64,000 bases of DNA. It comes from CAVSWT01 sp963731745. GTDB taxonomy: Bacteria; Bacteroidota; Ignavibacteria; Ignavibacteriales; Ignavibacteriaceae. A model generated the notes under the pieces. It was given only the letters and a program-made list of their open reading frames with translations. It had not been told where the DNA came from and searched no databases. A program made the position numbers and the translations under genes. Shown piece after piece: positions 39,276 to 48,045 of this stretch (position 1 is the stretch's first letter; every line of letters starts with the position of its first letter). The stretch spans positions 62,001 through 126,000 of the forward strand of contig CAVSWT010000011.1 in the NCBI GenBank assembly GCA_963731745.1, given 5' to 3'.

Positions 39276-41720
39276 TTATTCGTACCGTAACGATTTAATC
39301 GGATTTGCCTTTGCTGCTCTTATGGTTTGGAAACTTACGGTTGTAAAAGCAATTAAAAGTGCTATACAGCCAGCAATTAAAAATGCGCTTAAATTTATAT
39401 CAATTCTATATGCAAAATTTCTCAGCCAATTATTCATAACGTAATAAGCAATCGGCCAGGCAATTAGATTGGCAAGTATTACCCATTTAGTAAATTCTTT
39501 GGAAAGAATTATAACTATTTCAATTACTGAAGCACCAACAACTTTACGAATTCCTATTTCTTTAGTTCGTTGTTCTGTAATAAATGCAGCTAATCCAAAG
39601 AGCCCAAGACAAGCTATAAATAATGCAATCGATGAAAACACAGTAGTAATCTGTTCTGTTTTTTGTTCAGATTCATAAAGCCTGGCTAGGTTTTCATCAA
39701 CAAAGCTGTAACTGAATTTTTCATTTCCAGTAAACTTAAACCAAGTTGATTCTATATAATTTATTGTTTGCTTTAAATTTGATGAAGTAGCTCTAACTGT
39801 CAAAACGCTTCCAGGCTGTCTTACTTTTCCAAGGAATAATACAAGCGGCCTAACTTTTTGATGCAAAGATTCGTAATTAAAATTTTTTATGACACCGATT
39901 ATCTTATATGTTTTATCTTCTCCATTTATTCCGATTTGTTTAAGCATTTTACCGATTGGATCTTCGGCAGAGCATTCTTTAGCTCCGGCTTCATTGATTA
40001 TTGCCGCCAATGTGTCGGAAGGAAATTCTTTTGAAAAATAACGGCCGGTCTTTAGTTGTATTTGGTAAGTCTTTAAAAAATCATAATCTACATCCAGGAA
40101 TTGAAAGGATATTACATCACTGCCTGTAGATCTATTATATAAAAATCCATTGCCGGGAATGCCCGCTTGAAACATAACCGTTGATTTAGTAACCGAACTT
40201 ATATTCGGATTTTTTAATAGCTCGTTTTTAAATGCTCCTAACCCGCTGTCAAGTCTTCCAGCTCCGTTAATTGTAATGAGTTGTTCTTTATTAAAGCCAA
40301 GACTTTTATTTTGAATATAATCGAGCTGATTCTTAATAACTATGGTACCAATTATTAATGTTATGGATATTGAAAATTGAATTATCACCAAAGCATTTCT
40401 AAGCAAATGTTTTTTATTATTTCTGCCTGAATTGGATTTTAGAATATGCACCGGTTTGAAAGATGATAAATAAAATGCAGGATAGCTGCCGGCCAATATT
40501 CCTACAATTAAAATGAAAATTACAATTAACGGTATTGTGTAAAAATTATTAAAAAATTCTAATTTTAATTCTCTGCCAACAAAATTGCCGAATAGGGGTA
40601 ATAGTAGTTCTATTAATACCAAAGAAATTAAAACTGAAAGAAAGCTCATAAAAATTGATTCAATTATAAATTGAAGCATAAGCTTCATTTTACTTGAGCC
40701 AAGTGTTTTCCTAATTCCAACTTCTTTGCTTCGTCTCTCAGACCTTGCCGTTGCAAGATTCATGAAGTTTATAACTGCTATCAGTAAAATAAATAACGCA
40801 ATAGCCGAAAAAATATAAACATATGCAATATCGCTGCTGTCTATATCACTCCATTCTGTGTTCAAATCTATTCCATAATTGTGTTGTGAATAAAGATGAA
40901 TTGAAGTTAATGGCTGAAGATAAAATCCGTAAGCGTTTCCTTTCGCAAAAAAATCTTTAAGCTTTACTCCAAGAACTTTTTCTGCTTGAGGTCCCACATT
41001 ATTTAGGACTACACTTTTCATTTTATTTTCAAACTCATGAATGTCAGTTCCGCTTCTCAAAACAATGTAAGTGGAATACCACAAGTTCAGCCAGTAATCG
41101 CTTCTTGATATTGAATAAGTTGACATCGATAAAAGAAATTTACATCTAAAGTGGGAGTTCTTCGGAAAGTCTTTCATGACTCCCGTAATCAAATAAGAAT
41201 CATTATCATCAACTATAAATGATTTACCTACAGGATTATCGTTACCAAAATATTTTTTTGATTCTTTTTCAGTAAGAACAATCGAATTTGGGTTAGTAAG
41301 TGCGGTATGCGGATTCCCATAAAGAAACGGAAGTGTATATACGCTAAAGTAAGTTGAATCTGCTGTATAAATATCCCCTTCTCTAAAGACTTTATCCTGG
41401 TATCTTAAAGAATGGGCTCCGAAATACCCAATCCTTGTATAAGAAAGTACTTCGGGAAAATTTTGAAGAAGGGTTGCACCAGTTGGAGCAGCTGTCTTTG
41501 AATTATTTGATTCAATATTGTTGATATTCGAATGTACGTAAATTCGGTAGACCTGGTCGGCTTTTTCATTAAATTTATCATAACTAAATTCATTAATGAT
41601 ATAAAGAGAAAGAGTTATAAAACACGTAACACCAACCGCAAGACCAACTATATTTATTAATGAAAAGATTTTATCTCTCTTTATATTTCTTGTTGCTATC
41701 TGAAGATAATTTTTTAACAT
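39276..41720 (-). CDS. FtsX/MacB-type double permease, copy 8
   Basis: 814 aa. TM1 IFSLINIVGLAVGVTCFITL, first module SDIAYVYIFSAIALFILLIA, coupling regions RSKEVGIRKTLGSSKMKLML and TKEIGIRKVVGASV, C-terminus NPIKSLRYE. It is the first permease after the ATPase genes (90 bp below the one at 41811-42476), the position the founding permease of the operon would occupy. All eight intact copies share this fold, but their periplasmic domains differ considerably by eye, as expected if they handle different substrates or partners. Confidence 0.9.
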   Translation of the reverse strand: MLKNYLQIATRNIKRDKIFSLINIVGLAVGVTCFITLSLYIINEFSYDKFNEKADQVYRIYVHSNINNIESNNSKTAAPTGATLLQNFPEVLSYTRIGYFGAHSLRYQDKVFREGDIYTADSTYFSVYTLPFLYGNPHTALTNPNSIVLTEKESKKYFGNDNPVGKSFIVDDNDSYLITGVMKDFPKNSHFRCKFLLSMSTYSISRSDYWLNLWYSTYIVLRSGTDIHEFENKMKSVVLNNVGPQAEKVLGVKLKDFFAKGNAYGFYLQPLTSIHLYSQHNYGIDLNTEWSDIDSSDIAYVYIFSAIALFILLIAVINFMNLATARSERRSKEVGIRKTLGSSKMKLMLQFIIESIFMSFLSVLISLVLIELLLPLFGNFVGRELKLEFFNNFYTIPLIVIFILIVGILAGSYPAFYLSSFKPVHILKSNSGRNNKKHLLRNALVIIQFSISITLIIGTIVIKNQLDYIQNKSLGFNKEQLITINGAGRLDSGLGAFKNELLKNPNISSVTKSTVMFQAGIPGNGFLYNRSTGSDVISFQFLDVDYDFLKTYQIQLKTGRYFSKEFPSDTLAAIINEAGAKECSAEDPIGKMLKQIGINGEDKTYKIIGVIKNFNYESLHQKVRPLVLFLGKVRQPGSVLTVRATSSNLKQTINYIESTWFKFTGNEKFSYSFVDENLARLYESEQKTEQITTVFSSIALFIACLGLFGLAAFITEQRTKEIGIRKVVGASVIEIVIILSKEFTKWVILANLIAWPIAYYVMNNWLRNFAYRIDINLSAFLIAGCIALLIAFTTVSFQTIRAAKANPIKSLRYE

Positions 41721-41810
41721 TGGAATTTCCCTTGATCCCTTTATATTTCCTCACCCTAAGTAAACTGAATTATGACATTTAACTGTATGAAGTTAGATAG
41801 AAAAAATATT

Positions 41811-42476
41811 TTATGATTTTTCTATCCAGCCATCCATCAATTTGATTATTCTGTTACCATACTCCGCGTTTGTTTCGGAATGTGTAACTTGAATAATAGT
41901 CGTCCCCTGTTCGTTTAATTTTTTTAATATTTCCATTATCTCTTTCCCTTGATCAGAATGAAGATTACCGGTTGGCTCATCAGCAAGAATTAATTTTGGT
42001 TCTGCGATAATTGCTCTTGCTATTGCAGTTAATTGCTGCTGCCCGCCTGAAAGTTGATTTGGAAATAAATCTTTTTTTGCCACCATATTAAAACGATCAA
42101 GTATCTCAGCTACTCTTCCCTTTCGTTCATTTGTTTTTATTTTCTGATAAAGCAATGGAGTTTCTAAATTTTCATAGACTGTTAATTCATCAATGAGATG
42201 ATACTGTTGAAATACAAAACCGATATAAGCTTTATGCAGCTGAGATAATTTTTTCTCACTCATTTTATGAACCGTCTCATCAAGAAAATAATATTCACCT
42301 CCGGAAGGCGCATCAAGCATACCCATAATATTCAGCAATGTTGATTTTCCCGAACCGGAAGGCCCCATTACAGAGACAAATTCCCCCTCTTTTATTTCGA
42401 GATTTATGTTTCTTAAGACAAATGTCTTGATGAATTTGTTGTTATAAAATTTTTCAATGTTTTGAAGTTTAATCAT
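41811..42476 (-). CDS. MacB/LolD-type ABC ATPase with altered signature and D-loop
   Basis: 221 aa. Walker A GPSGSGKST (38-46), Q-loop Q90, signature LSGGQQQ (142-148), Walker B LILADE (D166, E167) and switch H199 are present. Two family-invariant spots differ: the residues after the signature read LTAIAR instead of RVAIAR, and the D-loop reads NLHS (H173) instead of NLDS. The paralogue at 42611-43318 has the normal residues at both. It powers the neighbouring permeases at the inner membrane, perhaps as a weaker or asymmetric partner. 134 bp separate it from the other ATPase gene. Confidence 0.93.
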   Translation of the reverse strand: MIKLQNIEKFYNNKFIKTFVLRNINLEIKEGEFVSVMGPSGSGKSTLLNIMGMLDAPSGGEYYFLDETVHKMSEKKLSQLHKAYIGFVFQQYHLIDELTVYENLETPLLYQKIKTNERKGRVAEILDRFNMVAKKDLFPNQLSGGQQQLTAIARAIIAEPKLILADEPTGNLHSDQGKEIMEILKKLNEQGTTIIQVTHSETNAEYGNRIIKLMDGWIEKS

Positions 42477-42610
42477 AAAGCCCCTTCTAAATCCTACCCA
42501 AAGGGAGGACTTCTAAAACTTTATTCGAAAATAGTGATAGCATATTTTTCATTTATAATTTATAATATTTCCTTTTACACACTCTTCCATTTGGAGACTG
42601 GGATGGGCTT

Positions 42611-43318
42611 CTATACATGAAATTTTTCTTTGTAATTTTCTGTTACCACATGCCCATCAAATAAATGAATTACGCGATGTGCAAATTCCGAATCATGCGG
42701 AGAGTGTGTTACCATAATTATTGTTGTGCCTTCTTCATTTAATTGAGATAAAATATTCATTACCTCTTCGCCATTTGCCGAATCGAGATTACCAGTTGGC
42801 TCATCCGCTAATATCAATTTAGGTTTTGCAACCACTGCTCTTGAAACTGCTACACGCTGCTGCTGACCACCGGACAGCTGCTGCGGGAAGTGATCTTTAC
42901 GGTGCATAATTTGCATTCGTTCCAAAACAGTTGTTACCATTTTTTCTCTATCGTTTGAAGATGCTCCAAGATATAAAAGCGGCAATTCAACATTTTCATA
43001 AACAGTTAACTCATCAATTAAATTAAAACTTTGAAATACAAAACCAATATTTGACTTACGCAGATTAGCTCTTTGCCTTTCTGTGTATTTAGAAACTTCA
43101 TGTCCTACAAAATGATACTCACCGCCGGAAGGATTATCCAATAACCCAAAAATATTAAGCAATGTTGATTTGCCGCAGCCTGATGGCCCCATAATCGCGA
43201 CAAATTCTTTTTCATTTATCTCAATGTTAACATTGTCCAGCGCAGTTGTTTCTACTTCTTCAGTAGTGTAGATTTTTTTTAAATCCACAGTTTTGATCAT
43301 AGAATTTGTTCCGGCCAT
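42611..43318 (-). CDS. MacB/LolD-type ABC ATPase, canonical
   Basis: 235 aa. Walker A GPSGCGKS (44-51), signature LSGGQQQRVAVSRA (from 148), Walker B LILADE (D172, E173), D-loop NLDS (177-180) and switch H195 are all intact. It belongs to the o228/MacB-LolD type of stand-alone ATPases that dimerise on FtsX-type permeases. It lies 69 bp after the small gene at 43388-43603 in the operon headed by the HlyD-type adaptor. Being fully canonical, it is the most likely energy source for all permeases of the locus. Confidence 0.95.
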   Translation of the reverse strand: MAGTNSMIKTVDLKKIYTTEEVETTALDNVNIEINEKEFVAIMGPSGCGKSTLLNIFGLLDNPSGGEYHFVGHEVSKYTERQRANLRKSNIGFVFQSFNLIDELTVYENVELPLLYLGASSNDREKMVTTVLERMQIMHRKDHFPQQLSGGQQQRVAVSRAVVAKPKLILADEPTGNLDSANGEEVMNILSQLNEEGTTIIMVTHSPHDSEFAHRVIHLFDGHVVTENYKEKFHV

Positions 43319-43387
43319 ATACTCTCCTTAAATTTTAACTTAATATCTTGGTTTTGAGTATTTAATATTTGTGAATTGAATTTTTAA

Positions 43388-43603
43388 CTAATCAAATAAA
43401 AGTTCAACTTTATCTTCAGGCAAGCTTTCAATTGCTTGTCTTCTTTTATTAGCTTCATCCAAATTATCGAATATTTCATAATAGTCGAGATGCTTACTGC
43501 AAAAATGCATAAGAAATTTTTCTCTTCCGGTTTTTAGTTTTTCAGCGTTTACAACCGGAGAATTTTGCTGGTCAGGTATAACGTATAAATTCATTTGATA
43601 CAT
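43388..43603 (-). CDS. Small cytoplasmic protein of unknown function in the exporter operon
   Basis: 71 aa (68 from the second ATG at 43594). No signal peptide or TM helix. The core reads KLKTGREKFLMHFCSKHLDY then YEIFDNLDEANKRRQAIESL, acidic at the end. The second half distantly recalls the last helices of GIY-YIG proteins (YYE.FD...EA..R...IE), but the catalytic GIY...YIG part is absent, so I do not assign that function. It begins 2 bp after the adaptor stop, so it is almost certainly co-translated with it. Confidence 0.6.
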   Translation of the reverse strand: MYQMNLYVIPDQQNSPVVNAEKLKTGREKFLMHFCSKHLDYYEIFDNLDEANKRRQAIESLPEDKVELLFD

Positions 43604-43605
43604 CT

Positions 43606-44856
43606 TTATTTTAATATAAGTTTATCAACGTCGCCAAAATTATCATAGGAGGATGTAATAACTTTGTCACCTGGTTTTAGACCGCTAAGCACCACAAAGT
43701 AATCGGGATTTTGTCTGCCAAGACTTATATTCCTTTTGACTGCCTCATCACCATTTTGGTTAACAACAAATACCCACTGTCCACCCGTCTTTTGATAAAA
43801 ACCGCCTCTAGGAACCAAGATAGCCTGAGTTTTGTCACTTAACTGAAGTCTGATTTGAAGCGTTTGACCTCTTCTAATTCCATCAGGTGTTTTACCGTAG
43901 AATTCCATATCAACTTCAAACTTACCGTCTTTTACCTCAGGGTAAACTTTTTTAATAATTAATTTATAAATATCTCCGTCAATATCCGCCGTTGCATTCA
44001 ATCCCTTTGTAACTCTTGAAATATAAAATTCATCAATATCTGCTCTAACTTTGTAACCGTCTAATGCATCGATTTGCCCAAGCCTATCGCCAGCCGATTT
44101 TGATTGACCTGTTTCGCCATTTAAAGATGTAAGCTGGCCATCAATAGGTGCTTTTATTGTGAGGTTATCAATATTTTCTCTTATTAATTCTAAATTAGTT
44201 TGAAGCCTATCTATTGAAGAATTTATTTGTTCGAGCTGTGATTGTTTTAATAAAGAATCTTTAGACCAATTTTCTTGGGCAAGTCTTTTCTGTTCAAGGT
44301 CATGAAAATAATTATCTCTTGCTTGTTCATATTCCTGCTGTGAAGTCAACTTCTTTTCCCACATAATTTTTTCACGATCATAAATCTGCCTTGAATTCTG
44401 TTCTCTATAAACGGCATCCACTAAACCAGTTTGAAGGCTTATACTATTTTGTTGAATCAATAATCTCGTATTCCTGGCATCATTTATTTGCTGATAAGTT
44501 GAAGCTTCATTCTGTAAGGCGCTTAATTGAAGGCCGGGATTTGAAAGTTTCAAAATCTTGTCGCCTTTTTTTATCATTGCACCTTCTTCAATGAATTTTT
44601 GCTCAACGGTGCCGCCTAAAATTGCATCGAGATAATATGTAGTTTTCGGCAGCACTGTTCCGCTAATCGGAACAATTTCCTGAAATTCACTTTTGGTTAC
44701 TGTGGATATTGTGATCTTCTGAGTGTCGACATTTAACTTTGACCCGGTATCGGCAATTATTAATCCGATAAGAAAAAGGAACAAAATTGTTCCGCCTGAA
44801 TAGATCCAAAATCTCGATCTTTTATAAAATACTTTTTTTTCTATTTTACGATCCAA
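43606..44856 (-). CDS. HlyD/MacA-type periplasmic adaptor of the exporter
   Basis: 416 aa from a TTG start (no ATG lies near the N-terminus; AAGG precedes the TTG). A short basic N-terminus is followed by one TM anchor (FWIYSGGTILFLFLIGLIIA). The lipoyl half-motif (VPISGTVLPKTTYYLDAILG, GAMIKKGDKILKLSNP), a long coiled-coil hairpin (~110-215), the second lipoyl half (IKAPIDGQLTSLNGETG) and beta-barrel domains (RRGQTLQIRLQLSD) follow. It bridges an inner-membrane permease to an outer-membrane channel. It is the first gene under the sigma-54-like site at 44906-44919. No TolC-like channel gene is in the window. Confidence 0.92.
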   Translation of the reverse strand: MDRKIEKKVFYKRSRFWIYSGGTILFLFLIGLIIADTGSKLNVDTQKITISTVTKSEFQEIVPISGTVLPKTTYYLDAILGGTVEQKFIEEGAMIKKGDKILKLSNPGLQLSALQNEASTYQQINDARNTRLLIQQNSISLQTGLVDAVYREQNSRQIYDREKIMWEKKLTSQQEYEQARDNYFHDLEQKRLAQENWSKDSLLKQSQLEQINSSIDRLQTNLELIRENIDNLTIKAPIDGQLTSLNGETGQSKSAGDRLGQIDALDGYKVRADIDEFYISRVTKGLNATADIDGDIYKLIIKKVYPEVKDGKFEVDMEFYGKTPDGIRRGQTLQIRLQLSDKTQAILVPRGGFYQKTGGQWVFVVNQNGDEAVKRNISLGRQNPDYFVVLSGLKPGDKVITSSYDNFGDVDKLILK

Positions 44857-44905
44857 CTGAATGCCTTAAAAATTCATTTACATTTATTTATTTTTTAATG
44901 GTAAT

Positions 44906-44919
44906 CCAATTTGCGTGCC
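44906..44919 (-). promoter_or_regulatory. Sigma-54 promoter-like site of the exporter operon
   Basis: On the minus strand GGCACGCAAATTGG matches the sigma-54 consensus (GGCACG, four bases, TTG) except for the final C of TTGC, which is G. The predicted start near 44894 leaves a ~38-nt leader to the adaptor TTG. Its activator is probably the divergent NtrC-type regulator at 45215-46591. The hexamer array at 45068-45103 lies about 150 bp upstream, a normal enhancer distance. Confidence 0.6.
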
Positions 44920-45067
44920 TTGTAAAAATAAATTCCGGAATAATCTTCTTTATTTTTATTTTGGAATAGATTATTTGAAATTAGTGTAAATTTGAATTAT
45001 TCAATTTCAATCTTACAAATAGATAAATAAAAATTGTAATTGAATAGGAATTAATTGAATTTAAAAG

Positions 45068-45103
45068 TGTCCGACTTTGAACGATATTGTACGGTAATGA
45101 ACG
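45068..45103 (+). promoter_or_regulatory. TGNNCG hexamer array, 10-bp spacing (first copy)
   Basis: Four hexamers, TGTCCG (45068), TGAACG (45078), TGTACG (45088) and TGAACG (45098), repeat with exactly 10 bp from start to start, one DNA turn. The array lies between the adaptor and regulator genes, so it may serve both the adaptor promoter and autoregulation. The rest of this 358-bp gap (44857-45214) shows nothing further recognisable apart from the sigma-54-like site. Confidence 0.65.
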
Positions 45104-45214
45104 ATTGTTCAATTTATAGAATGAAATAACCTTCAATTAGATACGTATATAAGGAATAATTATTGCGCTATTGAAGTTTACAAATATTTAATTTTACATT
45201 CTTTATTAAATATT

Positions 45215-46591
45215 ATGAACAGCAAATCCGGAAAAATTTTAATTATTGATGATGATGAAGATATTCTCTATTCGGCAAGACTGCTGCTAAAACAGCTTTA
45301 TGCCATTGTCAGAATAGAAAAGGATCCTGAAGAAATTCCATCGATATTAAATGCAGAACATTATGATATTATATTATTGGACATGAATTTTACCGGTGAT
45401 TCGACAAGCGGCAAAGAAGGATTTAATTGGCTGAAAAAAATTCTTGAGATTCAGCCTTCCGCAGTAGTTATCCTTATAACCGCTTTTGGAAATGTTGAAA
45501 TGGCCGTCAAAGCAATTAAGGAAGGTGCTACTGATTTTGTTTTAAAGCCATGGCAAAATGAAAAATTATTAGCGACAGTTTCATCAGCAATGATGTTAAG
45601 CCGTTCAAAACAAGAAATTAATAAACTTCTTTCAAAACAAAAACAGCTCATTGAAGATATTGATCATCAGTTTCAAGATATCATCGGAAGTTCCGGAAGT
45701 ATGCTTCCTGTATTTAATACTATTCAAAAAGTTGCGCAGACAGATGCTAATGTTTTAATACTTGGAGAAAATGGAACAGGAAAAGAATTAGTTGCAAGAG
45801 CAATTCATCGACAGTCAAACCGGGCAAATCATATTTTTTTAAGTGTAGATATGGGAGCCATTAGCGAATCATTATTTGAAAGCGAATTGTTCGGTTATAA
45901 AAAAGGAGCATTTACTGATGCCAAGGAAGATAGAGCAGGACGATTCGAAATCGCTTCAGGAGGAACTTTATTTTTAGATGAGATAGGTAATCTTCCCGTC
46001 AATTCACAAGTTAAACTATTAGCGGTGCTTCAAAATAGAAAGGTAACAAGAGTAGGCTCTACGAATTCCAGAGATATTGATATTCGTTTAATCTGTGCTA
46101 CAAATATACCGCTTGAAAATTTAATTTCTGAAAAAAAATTTCGTCAAGATTTATTATATAGAATCAATACTGTTGAAATTCAAATTCCTCCATTGAGAGA
46201 CAGAATTGAAGATATACCCTTATTGGCAAATCATTATCTCAATGTATATTCAAAAAAATATAACAAACCGTTAAAAAAGATTAGTGAACAAGCTTTAAAT
46301 AAATTGGAAAAATACAGCTGGCCCGGGAATGTGAGAGAGCTTCAGCATGCAATTGAAAGAGTTGTTATACTTGGTGAATCTGAAATAATCCAGCCGGAAG
46401 ATTTTAATTTTTCATCTTTGGATACAAGAGAAAATATTTTACCTGTAAATAGTTTCCGAATCGAAGAGGCGGAAAAAAATTTAATCATTAAAGCCGTTAG
46501 TAAAAATAACGGTAACTTAACCCAGGCGGCTAAAGAGCTTGGCCTAACAAGAGCTTCACTTTATCGAAGGCTTGAAAAATATGGTATATAA
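45215..46591 (+). CDS. NtrC-type sigma-54 response regulator
   Basis: 458 aa. Receiver (residues ~7-125) with D12-D14 and phospho-acceptor D56. Sigma-54 AAA+ domain (~155-395) with Walker A GENGTGKE (184-191, K190), Walker B LFLDE (~252-256) and the sigma-contact loop reading GAFTDA (231-236) instead of GAFTGA. C-terminal Fis-type HTH (NNGNLTQAAKELGLTRASLY). It uses ATP to open sigma-54 promoters when phosphorylated. It faces away from the exporter operon and is followed by its kinase with an 11-bp overlap. The GAFTDA variant occurs in functional relatives, so it need not be inactive. Confidence 0.95.
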   Translation: MNSKSGKILIIDDDEDILYSARLLLKQLYAIVRIEKDPEEIPSILNAEHYDIILLDMNFTGDSTSGKEGFNWLKKILEIQPSAVVILITAFGNVEMAVKAIKEGATDFVLKPWQNEKLLATVSSAMMLSRSKQEINKLLSKQKQLIEDIDHQFQDIIGSSGSMLPVFNTIQKVAQTDANVLILGENGTGKELVARAIHRQSNRANHIFLSVDMGAISESLFESELFGYKKGAFTDAKEDRAGRFEIASGGTLFLDEIGNLPVNSQVKLLAVLQNRKVTRVGSTNSRDIDIRLICATNIPLENLISEKKFRQDLLYRINTVEIQIPPLRDRIEDIPLLANHYLNVYSKKYNKPLKKISEQALNKLEKYSWPGNVRELQHAIERVVILGESEIIQPEDFNFSSLDTRENILPVNSFRIEEAEKNLIIKAVSKNNGNLTQAAKELGLTRASLYRRLEKYGI

Positions 46592-47918
46592 ACGCTTCAG
46601 CACTATCATAATTTTTCGAACAATTCTTCTTTGCCTTTCTGTTTTCCTCTTATCATACATTATAACTGCGACTCAATTATATGCAACCATATTAATTTTA
46701 TGTCTGGTAATAATATTTCAAATATATTCCTTAATTAAATTTGTAGAGAAAACTAATAAGGACATTGCCAGGTTCTTCAATTCAGTCCGCCATTCTGATT
46801 TCACACAGAACTTCAAATCAAATATTAAAGGCGCTGCATTTGAAGAACTGAGTGATTCATTTATGCAGGTAATTAATGAATTCAAAAAAACTAGAAAAGA
46901 AAAAGAGGAAAATTATAGATACCTTCAAACAATAGTACAGCACATCAGCATAGGCATTCTAGCTTATACTCCGGACGGCGAAGTTCAGATGTTAAATAAT
47001 GCGGCAAAAAAATTATTGAAGCTTAACTCTCTTCGAAATATTTCTGAACTTAATTCTTTAAGCAAATCACTTGCGGAATCTTTACTAAAGATTAAAGCTG
47101 GTGATAAAATTCTTGAAAAGGTAATTGATAATCATGATTTGCTTCAGTTGTCAATCTTTGCTGCTGAGTTTAAACTGGGCACGAAACATATTATACTCGT
47201 TTCAATTAATAACATTCAAAGTGAACTTGAAGAAAAAGAAATGGAAGCCTGGCAAAATTTAATAAGGGTTCTCACACATGAAATTATGAATTCTATAACT
47301 CCAATTATTTCGTTGTCATCAACCGTTAATAAGATTCTTGAAATGAGTGATGAACAATTGTCGGCTGAAACTATTGAAGATGTGAAAGGAGCTATAACAA
47401 CAATTCATAGAAGGAGTAATGGTTTAATTCATTTTGTAGACAGCTATAGAAGCTTAACCAGGATACCACCTCCAAATTTTAATATCATAAAATTATCGGT
47501 GCTTTTTGACAGACTAAAAAAATTATTGAATGAAGAATTCATAAAAAATAAAGTAAAATTTTCTTATAAGATTGAACCGGGAAATCTTGAGTTAACTGCC
47601 GATCAGGACTTAATAGAACAAGTATTAATAAATTTAATTGTTAATTCAATAAATGCATGTTTAAATAACGTTGAAGCGTGTGTACAGTTAATAAGTAAAT
47701 TTGATTCCAACGGGAATATTACTATTCAAGTGATAGATAATGGAAGCGGAATTCCAGAAGACTTGCAGGAGAAAATATTTATCCCTTTCTTCACAACAAA
47801 AAAAGATGGTTCGGGAATTGGTTTAAGCTTATCACGTCAGATTATGAGAATTCACAAAGGAAGCATTTCTGTAAGTTCTATTCCAAACAAAGAAACCGTT
47901 TTTACTTTAAGATTTTGA
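46581..47918 (+). CDS. NtrY-like membrane histidine kinase
   Basis: About 445 aa from the ATG at 46581, overlapping the regulator stop by 11 bp; a TTG at 46572 is an alternative. Two TM helices (~10-27 and ~35-53) leave almost no periplasmic loop. A PAS-like cytoplasmic region follows (~115-210), then the H-box (VLTHEIMNSITPI, His near 233) and HATPase_c (NLIVNSINACLNN, DNGSGIPED, GSGIGLSLSR). This is the fused-domain kinase type usually paired with NtrC-like regulators. With no sensory loop outside the membrane, it likely senses an intramembrane or cytoplasmic signal such as envelope stress. Confidence 0.92.
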   Translation: MVYKRFSTIIIFRTILLCLSVFLLSYIITATQLYATILILCLVIIFQIYSLIKFVEKTNKDIARFFNSVRHSDFTQNFKSNIKGAAFEELSDSFMQVINEFKKTRKEKEENYRYLQTIVQHISIGILAYTPDGEVQMLNNAAKKLLKLNSLRNISELNSLSKSLAESLLKIKAGDKILEKVIDNHDLLQLSIFAAEFKLGTKHIILVSINNIQSELEEKEMEAWQNLIRVLTHEIMNSITPIISLSSTVNKILEMSDEQLSAETIEDVKGAITTIHRRSNGLIHFVDSYRSLTRIPPPNFNIIKLSVLFDRLKKLLNEEFIKNKVKFSYKIEPGNLELTADQDLIEQVLINLIVNSINACLNNVEACVQLISKFDSNGNITIQVIDNGSGIPEDLQEKIFIPFFTTKKDGSGIGLSLSRQIMRIHKGSISVSSIPNKETVFTLRF

Positions 47919-48045
47919 TAATCTCATTAACCCATTTCTTCAAAAATTTGGGTTGACCATTATTTGAATATTTACTATCTAGGATCACCATATAAAATTC
48001 CGCGACTATGTTTCTCAAAGATATCCTCTTCATTATAATATTTGA

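Noticed and set aside
17311..41720. Treating the repeated permeases as mobile-element copies
   Set aside because: They are diverged coding genes with shared fold and differing periplasmic domains, with no terminal repeats; gene duplication explains them better.
43388..43603. GIY-YIG nuclease for the 71-aa protein
   Set aside because: Only a vague match to the last helices; the catalytic first half is missing and the length is too short.
45451..45651. Minus-strand frame within the NtrC-type regulator
   Set aside because: It lies wholly within a conserved AAA+ regulator and has no independent support.
47940..47965. AACCCA/TGGGTT hairpin as terminator after the NtrY-like kinase
   Set aside because: Stem is only six pairs with a 14-base loop and no T-run follows.
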